Source of the DNA: CAVPXC01 sp963709505
Lineage (GTDB): Bacteria; Chloroflexota; Anaerolineae; JAAEKA01
Assembly (NCBI GenBank): GCA_963709505.1
Contig: CAVPXC010000015.1
Location: 118,803 to 182,802, forward strand
DNA: 64,000 bases
Direction: 5' to 3'
Positions 46,843 through 59,313 of the stretch are shown here, one piece after another (positions within the stretch are counted from its first letter, which is position 1; every line of letters starts with the position of its first letter). The notes below the pieces were generated by a model. It worked only from the letters and a program-made list of their open reading frames with translations, had not been told where the DNA came from and made no database searches. The position numbers and the translations under genes are program-made.

Positions 46843-46937
46843 ATATCACAACGAATTAGGAACAACGAATGCCGGAACGGAGCGAGCGACTTTATCTACC
46901 ACTTCCGGCATTCGTTGTTCCTAATTCGTTGTGATAT
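46843..46937. repeat. Perfect 35-bp hairpin element
   Basis: ATATCACAACGAATTAGGAA...GAATGCCGGAA (46843-46877) is exactly inverted at 46903-46937 around a 25-base loop. It carries the same AATGCCGG/CCGGCATT core as the arrays at 42220 and 45645. It lies between the convergent TumE-like and hutU genes. Confidence 0.95.
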
Positions 46938-46952
46938 TCCGACCGGCCACTT

Positions 46953-46991
46953 TACCACTCTACCAATCTACCAACCTACCAACCTATCAAC

Positions 46992-46992
<1 letters not shown>
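46953..46992. repeat. Octamer tandem repeat at the hutU stop
   Basis: Five 8-bp words: TACCACTC, TACCAATC, TACCAACC, TACCAACC and TATCAACC. The period is 8, not 7. It abuts the hutU stop codon. Confidence 0.8.
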
Positions 46993-48645
<1,653 letters not shown>

Positions 48646-48864
48646 GGGGGGCCTCCTGGGAGGGGAACTGGGAGGAACTCAGCGGAACTCGAGAAAAAGG
48701 TTCCGTTGACGGCTGTTCGGGTCCGTTTGTCGGAACGTCGCCTGCCATTCTAGCGCAAAACGCATGCATGCGCAAAGGACGGAGGGGCGGGGTGTCCGAG
48801 GGCGCAGCGAAGTTTTGGCTGTTTGACCGTTTGCGCCTTTTGGTGCTACAATTCCTCTCAAACG

Positions 48865-48967
48865 ATGTGTGGCGGCCTTCGCCCTGAACAACCGTCCATC
48901 CGTCATGGTGACTGGCTTTGCCAACCGAGTTGCCTCTTTGCCGCCAGCGTGCCACATGAATCTCTTA
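48865..48967 (+). repeat. Direct repeat R1, copy 1
   Basis: A 100-bp block beginning GTGTGGCGGCC and containing CATGGTGACTGGCTTTGCCA and GTTGCCTCTTTGCCGCCAGC. A second copy is at 51187-51294 in the same orientation, differing at about ten positions. The two bracket the HigBA region and foreign genes. Confidence 0.85.
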
Positions 48968-48971
48968 TTCC

Positions 48972-48978
48972 GTTGGGC
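48972..48978 (+). other. attC-like core site GTTGGGC
   Basis: A GTTRRRY core immediately after repeat R1 and 33 bases before the next gene. No matching inverse core is convincing upstream, so this may be the worn end of an attC site. Confidence 0.3.
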
Positions 48979-49010
48979 GGGCTTACGCCAAAGTAACATA
49001 GGAAAAGATA

Positions 49011-49623
49011 TGAACTGGTTCGCACAAACATTCAGCGACACAAGTATTATTTGGCTTTTAATATTTACGATGGTGTCTTTATTGTCTGGTTTTGTATCCA
49101 GTTGGCTTACATATCGTTTCATTAAACGACGTGAACTTATTGACATTCAAAAACTTGAGAGCGAAAAACAAAAGCAAGAACGCATCCGCAACGAAATAAT
49201 TCGCTGGTCTAATCCTGTTTTATCTTCGGTGCAAAGTTTGCAAAGCCAGTTGAGAAATATTCTTGAGCACGGTGGCTATCTGGCAATGGGAAGAGATTAC
49301 AAAGAACAGACAAATCCAAACTGGTCTATTTCTTATGATTATTTCATGAGTAGTCTTCCGTTTTTATTTGGACAATATTTTGCATGGACTAAAGGCTTCG
49401 AGATGAATTGAACTTTGAGTTATTTGAAACGCAAGTGGAAAAAGATTTATTCTTTCAAGCAATTCACAATGTCAGTCGTGCGCTTTCCAGTTTTCCGCCT
49501 TCTTCTCGTTATACTTGCAAAGGAAAAGATACACAGGTTTTTTCTCTCCAACAGAGAGCAATAGGCGAGTTGTTCATTGTTCGAGAAGGCAACAATAAAC
49601 GATGTATGAGTTACTTTTTTTTT
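49011..49623 (+). CDS. AT-rich foreign gene, membrane-anchored protein of unknown function (one shift)
   Basis: ATG 49011. One membrane helix at residues 13-35 (IIWLLIFTMVSLLSGFVSSWLTYRFI), then a charged helix (KRRELIDIQKLESEKQKQERIRNEIIRW) and a soluble domain. A shift near 49400 leads to FELFETQVEKDLFFQAIHNVSRALSSF. Codons are AT-rich, in sharp contrast to the surrounding genes, so this gene came from elsewhere. It resembles no family I can name. The frame ends at a homopolymer of 16 or 17 T at about 49615, which may be a terminator or an assembly artefact. Its placement right after an attC-like core fits a mobile cassette. Confidence 0.6.
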
Positions 49624-49632
49624 TTTTTTTAA
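49611..49632. other. Poly-T run
   Basis: About 16-17 consecutive T followed by AAAAGGGGG. Such a run is unique in the window. It marks an abrupt switch from AT-rich to GC-rich DNA and could be a join between two pieces. Confidence 0.7.
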
Positions 49633-49749
49633 AAGGGGGACGCTGATGCAGGCGTGCTGGGCGTTTTTCGACGATGTGCGCAGGCGGGTGTCGGCTGAGA
49701 TGTAGAAAAGGGTCCTAGGCGAGAGGGGAGGGCGTGATCGGGAACCGCA

Positions 49750-50004
49750 TCGTCCGTCTATATCTTTGCCAACGAGCAGGACTGGGCGAAGGGGCTTGGC
49801 GTGCACACCCCCGACGGTGCGATGCTGACGGGCGAGGGGCTGAAAGCGCATCGCGACGCCTATTGCCACGCAATTCGGGACTACCACTCACAGGGTAAAT
49901 TGGCCGGCAAGTGGCCGCTGCGGAACCTGATACGGCACACAGCCTTCGCACGTCGATCAAGCCTGGAAAAGGATTACAAGGATCTGACTGCCAAACAAGC
50001 GTGA
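49750..50004 (+). pseudogene. 3' fragment of a cassette gene, unknown product
   Basis: The frame gives SVYIFANEQDWAKGLGVHTP-like text (SIYIFANEQDWAKGLG), then VHTPDGAMLTGEGLKAHRDAYCHAIRDYH and ends SLEKDYKDLTAKQA. It is clearly coding-like but has no start; the 5' part is lost at the join near 49640-49740. The stop lies 7 bases before the attC at 50011, the usual gene-to-attC spacing of integron cassettes. Confidence 0.5.
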
Positions 50005-50010
50005 GGTGCC

Positions 50011-50136
50011 GCCCAACAAAGCGTGCACCTGACGTGGGGATTTTGCGCGATTTCAAGCATTTTTCTGGCTTCGGGTTTTTCCTGCTCCCGAGCAGAATCC
50101 ACGCCCGCCCCACGCAGGTAACGCAAACCGTTAGGC
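50011..50136 (+). other. Integron-type attC recombination site (126 bp)
   Basis: Inverse core GCCCAAC at 50011-50017 and core GTTAGGC at 50130-50136. The inner arms also pair: GCGTGCACCTGACGTGGGG on the left against the inverse of CCCCACGCAGGTAACGC on the right, with two bases left unpaired on one strand, the hallmark of attC extrahelical bases. It directly follows the stop of the fragment at 49750-50004. Length and layout are within the attC range. Confidence 0.75.
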
Positions 50137-50229
50137 GGGCAAGGCGGAACGTCGTGGGCTAACCGGCAACTAAAATGCACCACGCACTGTTGAGACCCCG
50201 TTGAGTGGGATGGCGCGTAACCCATCGAG

Positions 50230-50258
50230 TTGCATTTTGGGAATTGTTGGGTTACAAT
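50230..50258 (+). promoter_or_regulatory. Promoter of higBA, leaderless
   Basis: TTGCAT at 50230-50235, 17 bases, TACAAT at 50253-50258. The expected start is at or next to ATG 50265, so the transcript would be leaderless. Confidence 0.6.
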
Positions 50259-50264
50259 TTCCTC

Positions 50265-50543
50265 ATGATCAAGAGCTTTGCGCACAAAGGGCTGGAGCAG
50301 TTCTTCCTCACCGGCACTAAGGCGGGCATCCAGCCGCAACATGCCAACCGTATCCGGCTGATCTTGGCCCAGTTGCAGCAAGCCCGAACCATCGATGACC
50401 TGCGCATCCCCACGCTGCGTCTTCACGAACTCAAAGGGGATCGCAAAGGCACGTGGTCAGTTACCGTGCAAGCAAACTGGCGCATCACCTTTCGTTTTAC
50501 CGCAGGTGATGCCGAGGTAGTGGATTACGAGGATTATCACTGA
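50265..50543 (+). CDS. higB: HigB-type toxin (RelE superfamily)
   Basis: 92 residues: MIKSFAHKGLEQFFLTGTKAGIQPQHANRIRLILAQLQQA, then LHELKGDRKGTWSVTVQANWRITFRF and VDYEDYH. This is the classic HigB sequence layout, with the toxin before the antitoxin. HigB cuts mRNA on translating ribosomes. The pair lies 129 bp after an attC site; toxin-antitoxin cassettes are common in integron arrays, where they stabilise the array. Confidence 0.92.
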   Translation: MIKSFAHKGLEQFFLTGTKAGIQPQHANRIRLILAQLQQARTIDDLRIPTLRLHELKGDRKGTWSVTVQANWRITFRFTAGDAEVVDYEDYH

Positions 50544-50553
50544 GGACTGAACG

Positions 50554-50868
50554 ATGATGAAGATGTACAATCCCCCCCATCCTGGCGAGATCATCAAGGG
50601 CTTGTGGCTCGATCCGATGGGCGTCAGCATCACTGATGCGGCGCAGGCAATGGCGATCAGCCGCAAGACCTTGTCCAAGATCGTGAACGGGCGGGGCCGC
50701 GTGACGCCGGAGATTGCGGTGCGTTTGTCTATCGCTCTTGGCAGCAGCGCCGAGAGCTGGCTAGGGCATCAAGCCGCCTATGACCTCTGGGAGCTTGAAC
50801 AACACCCTGACAACGCACGCGTCGTGCCCTTGTTCGCATCAACGCCTGCCGCCACGGCCTCCACCTGA
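50554..50868 (+). CDS. higA: HigA-type antitoxin
   Basis: 104 residues, starting 10 bases after higB. An XRE-type HTH is clear: NPPHPGEIIKGLWLDPMGVSITDAAQAMAISRKTLSKIVNGRGRVTPEIAVRLSIALGSSAESWLGHQAAYDLWE. It binds HigB and represses the operon. The C-terminal 20 residues are longer than most and low in complexity (FASTPAATAST). Confidence 0.92.
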   Translation: MMKMYNPPHPGEIIKGLWLDPMGVSITDAAQAMAISRKTLSKIVNGRGRVTPEIAVRLSIALGSSAESWLGHQAAYDLWELEQHPDNARVVPLFASTPAATAST

Positions 50869-50974
50869 CGCGTGCAGTTGATTGCGACGGTCTGTCAACA
50901 CGGTTCGCTGTCATGGGCGCGTTCATCGGCTTGCCGGTCTGATGCTTGGCCCTGGCCTGAATTGGTCGCTGACC

Positions 50975-51165
50975 GAACAACACGGCCACCTATCTTTGCC
51001 TCCAACTCTCGTCTGCTGAGTTTTCTCTGGTTGCAGCGACAAAAAACCGATCCATGCGTGACACATCCCCTCCTGACCAGAAGGTGTACCAATGGCGCGG
51101 CCCGGGATGGTAGGATGAGCCAAGGCAGGCTGAACTGGGTTTCGGCGTGGAGTAACGGTTGCCCT
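50975..51165 (+). pseudogene. Decayed, internally deleted copy of the alkyltransferase-like gene
   Basis: The DNA matches 59335-59810: the upstream block (GTCTGCTGAGTTTTCTCTGG, AACCGATCCATG), a short run of the start (CCTCCTGACCAG), and then directly AAGGTGTACCAATGGCGCGG and CAAGGCAGGCTGAACTGGG from the 3' end. About 310 bp of the gene's middle is missing. The ATG here aligns with 59410 in the intact gene, which supports that start. It lies between higBA and repeat R1 copy 2. Confidence 0.8.
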
Positions 51166-51186
51166 TCTTGGCCTGCAATGCTACAC

Positions 51187-51294
51187 TTGACTGCGTGTGG
51201 CGGCTTCCGTCCTGAACGACCGTTCATCGGTCATGGTGACTGGCTTTGCCAACCGGGTTGCCTCTTTGCCGCCAGCGCGCCACATGAATCTCTT
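51187..51294 (+). repeat. Direct repeat R1, copy 2
   Basis: Second copy of the block at 48865-48967, with GTGTGGCGGCTTCCG, CATGGTGACTGGCTTTGCCA and GTTGCCTCTTTGCCGCCAGC. Unlike copy 1 it is not followed by GTTGGGC. Confidence 0.85.
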
Positions 51295-51408
51295 TTTGTT
51301 TTGGCCGCACGAGAACCGCCGCGCCAGCTCATCCGTTGATGAAGACCAAGTCAGGTTCAGCGCCGCCCGCGCTCAGGGTCCTGGCGGCCAGAAAATAAGG
51401 AAGTGGGT

Positions 51409-51939
<531 letters not shown>

Positions 51940-52007
51940 TCTCGCGGCTCGCCGGACGGAAATCGCCGCGGCGGGCATGTCCCGTTTTGGCCACGGAGCG
52001 TGGCGCC

Positions 52008-52718
52008 ATGGATCGGCCTATCAACTACGTCAAGTCCAAACAACGCGTCGCCGACCATGGGGAGGTGTTCACCCCGGCGTGGATGGCCGAGGCGATGCTC
52101 GACCTGGTAAAAAGCGAGACGGAGCGCATTGACTCTCGCTTCCTGGAGCCGGCGTGCGGGAGCGGCAACTTCCTCGTGCAGATCCTGCGGCGCAAGCTCG
52201 CCGCCGTGGAACTCAAGTACGGCAAGTCGGACTTCGAGCGGCGGCACTATGCGCTGCTCGCGTTGATGTGCATCTACGGCATCGAGCTGCTGGCGGACAA
52301 CATCGCCGAGTGCCGCGCGAATATGCTGGAGATTTTCGCCGAGTACCTGAATCTGGAGGAGGCGGACGAACTCTATCGGGCCGCGTCCTACGTGCTGTCG
52401 CAGAACCTGGTGCATGGCGACGCGCTGACCATGCGCACCCACGACGGCCAGCCGATCACCTTTGCCGAGTGGGGCTACCTGGGTAAAGGCAAATTCCAAC
52501 GCCGCGACTTCCGCCTTGACACCCTCACCCTTTCGTCGACCTTCAGCGCGGAGGGCTCGCTCTTCGCCCACCTCGGCAAGCACGAGATCTTCACGCCGGC
52601 GAAAAGCTATCCGCCGATGACGGTGAGCGAGCTGGCCGCCGCGTTCGGCGACGCCCCATCGGAGACCACACCTGGCCCCATGCATCAAGTCGGCGACGAC
52701 GAAGGGTTGAAAGCGTGA
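52008..52718 (+). CDS. SAM-dependent DNA methyltransferase-like protein without catalytic NPPY
   Basis: 236 residues from ATG 52008. The N-terminus KSKQRVADHGEVFTPAWMAEAMLDLV is the start block of N6-adenine methylases, and FLEPACGSGNFLVQILRRK (residues 43-60) is the SAM-binding loop. YGIELLADNIAECRANMLEIF follows. The catalytic motif (N/D)PPY, expected after VHGDAL, is absent; the text goes on with TFAEWGYLGKGKFQRRDF and ends. So it may bind SAM without methylating. Its stop overlaps the Fic gene start (GTGA), and a full methyltransferase lies one gene further on. Confidence 0.8.
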   Translation: MDRPINYVKSKQRVADHGEVFTPAWMAEAMLDLVKSETERIDSRFLEPACGSGNFLVQILRRKLAAVELKYGKSDFERRHYALLALMCIYGIELLADNIAECRANMLEIFAEYLNLEEADELYRAASYVLSQNLVHGDALTMRTHDGQPITFAEWGYLGKGKFQRRDFRLDTLTLSSTFSAEGSLFAHLGKHEIFTPAKSYPPMTVSELAAAFGDAPSETTPGPMHQVGDDEGLKA

Positions 52719-53761
52719 ACCCGCGTTTCACCATCACCAACGCGATCGCCGGCGGGCTGGCGCGAATCGAGCGGGCGCGGGGTTTCCTGGACGCGGCGAC
52801 GCTGTCTGAGGCATGGCTGCGGAGGATGAGCGAGCGGGCGCTCCTCCTCGAAGCGCACCACAGCACCCACATCGAGGGAACGCGGCTGACGCTGGACCAG
52901 TCGGCGCGCTTGCTGGCCGGCGAGGCCGTTCCCTCCGCCGATGCAGACGACGTGCGGGAGCTCCTGAACTACCGCGAAGCGTTCGATCTCGTCTCGGACT
53001 ACCTCAACTCGGGCGATCCGATCACCGAAGGACTGATCCGCGAGATTCACCGGCGCCTCGTGCAGGGCGTGCGCGGCGGCTCGGCCCGGCCGGGAGAGTA
53101 TCGGCTGGCCCAGAACTATGTCGTCAACGCCGCCACGCGCGCCATCCTCTACACACCGCCGCCGCCGGGCGACGTGCCCGAGCTGATGCGAGATCTCGTG
53201 GCGTGGCTGAACACGCCCAGCGACATCCACCCCGTGCTCGTCGGCGGCATCGCCCAGTACCAGCTCGTACACATCCACCCGTTTCTGGATGGCAACGGGC
53301 GCACATCGCGCCTGCTTTCCACCCTTTGTCTCTATCGCGCCGGTTACGACTTCCGGCGCCTGTTCACCCTGAGCGAGTACTACGACCGCGATCGCCCGGC
53401 TTTCTATGGCGCCATTCGCGCCGTCGACCTGGACGAGCTGGAACTGACCCCGTGGCTGGAGTACTTCGTCGCTGGTCTGGACACGCAACTGGCTGAGGTG
53501 AGAGAGCGGGGCCGGCAGGCCATCCTGGTCGACGTCGCCGCTCAGGAGCACAGCCTCAACGGGCGGCGGGCTGAAGTACTACGGGTGTTGGCAACCGAAG
53601 GTCAGATGACCATCCGCGACCTCGAGCAGCGATTCCCCGGTGTGGCCCGTCGAACGTTGCAGCGCGACCTTAAGCTGCTGGTTGCCCAGGGCCTCGTCAG
53701 CGACGATGAAGCGCCGGCCACCGACCCGAACCGGCGCTACCGGTTGAACCTGGAGCTGTGA
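52715..53761 (+). CDS. Fic family protein with C-terminal winged helix
   Basis: 348 residues from GTG 52715. The Fic active loop HPFLDGNGRTSR starts at residue 188 and is complete (H-x-F-x-D-G-N-G-R-x-x-R), so AMP transfer from ATP is expected. The inhibitory helix motif STHIEG (residues 50-55) is at the N-terminus, as in class II Fic proteins, where the Glu blocks ATP until released. The C-terminal 75 residues form a winged helix (VLRVLATEGQMTIRDLEQRFPGVARRTLQRDLKLLVAQGLV), which suggests DNA binding. It is embedded, with overlapping coding, between two methyltransferase genes of a restriction operon. Confidence 0.92.
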   Translation: MNPRFTITNAIAGGLARIERARGFLDAATLSEAWLRRMSERALLLEAHHSTHIEGTRLTLDQSARLLAGEAVPSADADDVRELLNYREAFDLVSDYLNSGDPITEGLIREIHRRLVQGVRGGSARPGEYRLAQNYVVNAATRAILYTPPPPGDVPELMRDLVAWLNTPSDIHPVLVGGIAQYQLVHIHPFLDGNGRTSRLLSTLCLYRAGYDFRRLFTLSEYYDRDRPAFYGAIRAVDLDELELTPWLEYFVAGLDTQLAEVRERGRQAILVDVAAQEHSLNGRRAEVLRVLATEGQMTIRDLEQRFPGVARRTLQRDLKLLVAQGLVSDDEAPATDPNRRYRLNLEL

Positions 53762-53811
53762 CAAGCTATGACAACGAGCTGTGACATCACGCCTCGCCCG
53801 CGGGAGGCCGC

Positions 53812-55437
53812 ATGAGTGGACAGGCTGGTTTTGCGCTGAGGGGCCGCAACCCGGATGTGCTGACGTGCATCGCCAACCTCTCCAACGACGAGGTGTTCAC
53901 GCCCCCCGAGTTCGCCAACTGCATGCTGGACACGTTGGCCGAGGCGTGGGCGGCGGATCACGGCGGCGCCAACGTCTGGGCGGACAAGACGGTGCGCTTC
54001 CTGGACCCATGCACCAAGTCGGGCGTCTTCCTGCGCGAGATCACCAGCCGCCTCACCAGCGGACTGGCGGACGAGATGCCAGACCTTGAGCAACGCGTCA
54101 ATCACATTCTGACGCAGCAGGTGTATGGTATCGGCATCACCTACCTCACCAGCCTGCTGGCGCGGCGCAGCGTCTATTGCTCGAAGCGCGCCAATGGCAG
54201 GCACTCCATCGCCAGGGGCTTCACAAACGACGCGGGCAACATCTGGTTCGAGCGGATGGAGCACACGTGGCACAATGGCAGGTGCTCGTATTGCGGCGCC
54301 AGCCAGACCACCCTTGACCGGGGCGAGGGGCTTGAAACGCACGCCTATGCGTTCATCCACACCGACGACATCAAGACTTGGGTGACTGAGTTGTTTGGAG
54401 GCAATATGCAGTTCGATGTAATCATCGGCAACCCGCCGTATCAACTCAGCGATGATGGCTTTGGAACAAGCGCAGCTCCCATTTATCAGCACTTCGTAGA
54501 GCAAGCAAAGGCGTTGGAGCCACGCTACCTGTCGCTGGTCATTCCTGCCCGTTGGTTCGCCGGTGGCAAGGGGCTGGATGAGTTCAGAGAGTTGATGCTG
54601 GCCGACGATCGCCTGCGCTCAATTGACGACTATCTCAGCGCATCGGACGTCTTCCCAAACGTGGGCCTCAAGGGCGGCGTTTGTTACTTCCTCTGGGACC
54701 GGGACAATCCCGGGCAGTGCCGCGTCACCACTCATTTCAAGGACTGGCCTGTCTCGACGGCCAGTCGCCCTCTTCAAGAAGAGGGCGTGGACGTGTTCAT
54801 CCGCTTCAATGAAGGGCTGTCGATCCTCAAGAAAGTCGTTGCAGTGGAAAGTGGTGAGACCCACTCGCTGTCGCTGCCCGACAGTCAGCGTTTCGACCAA
54901 CTGGTTAGTTCCAGGAAGCCGTTCGGATTAAGCACAACATTCAAGGGAAACGCTGTCAAGACATCCGGCGACGTACTGGTCTACCAGAACGGCGGTACGG
55001 GATACGTTGGCAGAAGCTCAATTTCGACTGGCACTCACCTCATCGATAAGTGGAAGGTTTTCACGGGCCGTGCTGCTCCGGGAACCGGCAACAGAGACAC
55101 CTACCCGCACAGGATCATCAGCACACCATTCATCGGGGAGCCGGGCAGCATCTCTTCGGAGACCTATCTCTGCATTGGTCCGCTCGACTCCCAGACCGAG
55201 GCTGAAAGCGTTTTGTCCTATCTCTCCTGTCGGCTGACGCGTCTCCTGATTCTTCTGCATAAGCCATCCCAAGATACTACGCGCAAAGTCTACACCTTTG
55301 TGCCAATCCAAGACTGGACGCGGAATTGGACGGACGAGGACCTCTACGCCAAATACGGCATCTCCGCTGATGAGATCGCGTTCATTGAGAAGGTCGTCCG
55401 CCCGATGGATCTCAGCGGAGATGACTCTGATGAGTAA
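53812..55437 (+). CDS. Eco57I-type N6-adenine DNA methyltransferase
   Basis: 541 residues, GGAGG 5 bases before the ATG. EVFTPPEFANCMLDTLAEAW and FLDPCTKSGVFLREI (near residue 63) form the SAM site; the catalytic motif is IIGNPPYQLSDDG with NPPY near residue 207. Between them lies an unusual insert with YCSK and CSYCGAS (near residue 158), able to bind zinc. The C-terminal half (LVIPARWFAGGKGLDEFREL, FPNVGLKGGVCYFLWD, and a late NGGTGYVGRSSISTG) is the recognition part typical for this family. It should methylate adenine in a specific DNA site, protecting it from the nuclease-helicase encoded downstream. Confidence 0.9.
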   Translation: MSGQAGFALRGRNPDVLTCIANLSNDEVFTPPEFANCMLDTLAEAWAADHGGANVWADKTVRFLDPCTKSGVFLREITSRLTSGLADEMPDLEQRVNHILTQQVYGIGITYLTSLLARRSVYCSKRANGRHSIARGFTNDAGNIWFERMEHTWHNGRCSYCGASQTTLDRGEGLETHAYAFIHTDDIKTWVTELFGGNMQFDVIIGNPPYQLSDDGFGTSAAPIYQHFVEQAKALEPRYLSLVIPARWFAGGKGLDEFRELMLADDRLRSIDDYLSASDVFPNVGLKGGVCYFLWDRDNPGQCRVTTHFKDWPVSTASRPLQEEGVDVFIRFNEGLSILKKVVAVESGETHSLSLPDSQRFDQLVSSRKPFGLSTTFKGNAVKTSGDVLVYQNGGTGYVGRSSISTGTHLIDKWKVFTGRAAPGTGNRDTYPHRIISTPFIGEPGSISSETYLCIGPLDSQTEAESVLSYLSCRLTRLLILLHKPSQDTTRKVYTFVPIQDWTRNWTDEDLYAKYGISADEIAFIEKVVRPMDLSGDDSDE

Positions 55438-55483
55438 AACCATCGAGGAAATTCTTGCGCCGAAGCCGGAGGCCCGCCCGTGA
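55430..55483 (+). pseudogene. 17-codon relic repeating the start of the helicase gene
   Basis: Reads MSKTIEEILAPKPEARP. It matches the first residues of the downstream helicase (MSKPTIDEILAPKPVVRP). It overlaps the methyltransferase stop as ATGA and its own stop overlaps the next start as GTGA. The likely history is that the helicase once began here and its 5' end was duplicated when the following small gene arrived. Confidence 0.65.
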
Positions 55484-55664
55484 CACCGCTGGAGAAGTTT
55501 TACACGGACGATCCCCGCTGGCACGAAAGGATCGGCGACATCCACGCCCTGCTGGAGCGCGTCAAGATCAGCGAGGAACAGTCCGTCCCTGTTAATGTCC
55601 CTGTAAATGTCCCTGCAAATGTCGGTGTAAATGCGGGGCGCTGGGTAGTCATCGAGGGGCCGCA

Positions 55665-55668
<4 letters not shown>
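55480..55668 (+). CDS. Small inserted protein with 12-bp repeat tract, unknown
   Basis: 62 residues from GTG 55480: MTPLEKFYTDDPRWHERIG, then DIHALLERVKISEEQ and a repeat VPVNVPVNVPANVGVNAG coded by four copies of a 12-bp unit around AATGTCCCTGTA (55582-55632). It ends WVVIEGPQ with its stop overlapping the ATG of the helicase. It is not recognised. The repeat tract could be an unstable switch for the downstream gene's expression because the frames are coupled. Confidence 0.5.
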
Positions 55669-58205
<2,537 letters not shown>

Positions 58206-58215
58206 CGCGTGATCA

Positions 58216-58271
58216 TACGAACCTGCGGGTAGCCGGCTGCAGCGGACCGCCGCTGAACCGGAGCGTTAGGC
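58216..58271 (+). other. Short attC-like site after the helicase gene (inverse core degraded)
   Basis: Core GTTAGGC at 58265-58271. The arm GCCGGCTGCAGCGG pairs with CCGCTGAACCGGAGC upstream of the core, leaving unpaired bases. The expected inverse core is TACGAAC at 58216-58222, which does not fit RYYYAAC. It begins 11 bases after the helicase stop, the usual cassette spacing. Confidence 0.45.
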
Positions 58272-58330
58272 AGATAGACAAATCCGCTCCTGTGGGGTGT
58301 ATTAGTAGGAGGTAAACCCAAAATAACCCA

Positions 58331-58360
58331 TTGACAACTGAGGGTGAATAATGCAATAAT
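58331..58360 (+). promoter_or_regulatory. Promoter within an inverted repeat
   Basis: TTGACA at 58331-58336, 18 bases, AATAAT at 58355-58360. It is framed by GTAGGAGG (58305-58312) and its inverse CCTCCTAC (58373-58380), a possible operator pair. Confidence 0.45.
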
Positions 58361-58457
58361 GTGTCTTGAAATCCTCCTACATCCAAATGTGACCAATGGA
58401 ACCCCGTGAGGCGGCCTCCAGGTGGATCTGACCGGAAGGCAAGAAAGGAATTGGTAT

Positions 58458-59048
58458 ATGGAATTTGTCCAATCTATCGATAGTGAGATGAGGGCACGCA
58501 AGGCCCGTGAGGCAGCACTAACATACCGGCCTTCAGACGGCCCTCTGCCAGCCTCAGTGGCGTGGCAATTCGACTGTGAAATATATTGGGTGGCTGCCCT
58601 TCAATACTTCGAGCTGGCAAAACAGTTCTACCAAGCGGGTAATTCCAGACAGGGAGACTACTGTATCGCCAGGGGGAACGCCTATGCGCGGCTAGCGTCG
58701 CTTTGCGCCTCTGCGGCGTCAGCTGGGGTAGCCCCACTCCTAGCTAAAGAGCCAGCAGATCACGACCCCGAGGCGGATCCGCCTTCGCATGCACGGCTGG
58801 AAGCGAAGCTGGATGCGGTTCGCCGATTGCATGACCCTCTAGCTCCTCCACTGCCCACGGTGCCTGCGGAAGCAGCTAACGCCCCTCAATGTAACGGCCT
58901 CTACTATATTGCATGGGGGCATGCGCTACAAGCCGCGCAGTCATACGCGGATGGTGATCAGGAGTTGGGTGCTTACCATATCCACGAAGGTCAGCAGTAT
59001 CTTATCGACTGGGAGGCCTGTGAGTTAATTGCCACGCTCCCTTCATAG
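58458..59048 (+). CDS. Cassette gene of unknown function
   Basis: 196 residues. ATG 58458 is chosen because AAAGGA is 9 bases upstream; an in-frame GTG at 58422 has none. The protein is helical and polar, with two similar blocks: EIYWVAALQYFELAKQFYQAGNSRQGDYCIARGNAYARL and LYYIAWGHALQAAQSYADGDQELGAYHIHEGQQYL. These look like TPR-type helix pairs, so it may be a small TPR-like protein. No close family is known to me. It lies between two attC-like sites. Confidence 0.65.
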   Translation: MEFVQSIDSEMRARKAREAALTYRPSDGPLPASVAWQFDCEIYWVAALQYFELAKQFYQAGNSRQGDYCIARGNAYARLASLCASAASAGVAPLLAKEPADHDPEADPPSHARLEAKLDAVRRLHDPLAPPLPTVPAEAANAPQCNGLYYIAWGHALQAAQSYADGDQELGAYHIHEGQQYLIDWEACELIATLPS

Positions 59049-59187
59049 GTCAATACCTGCACGATCCCTCCCCCGGTATCAGCAGGTTAGCGTGACCGAA
59101 AAATCACTGTACGGTTTTGGCGAATAGCTTGTGCGGGATAGACGTCCAGCACCTGGTTTCCGGACTGAACCGAATTACTTAATAGCC

Positions 59188-59313
59188 GCCCAACAATACG
59201 TCCATGCGGACGGCTGGGACACTACGCGTTTTTCTGGCTTGCTCTTGAGCTATGGAGGTTCTTCGTTTTCAAGCCTTGTTCTCCCCAACTACCGGCAACG
59301 CCAACCGTTGGGC
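59188..59313 (+). other. Integron-type attC recombination site (126 bp)
   Basis: Inverse core GCCCAAC at 59188-59194 and core GTTGGGC at 59307-59313, exact complements of each other. Total length is 126 bp, identical to the site at 50011, and both share TTTTTCTGGCTT inside. Inner-arm pairing is weaker than at 50011. The 140 bp between the previous stop and this site hold no gene. Confidence 0.65.
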
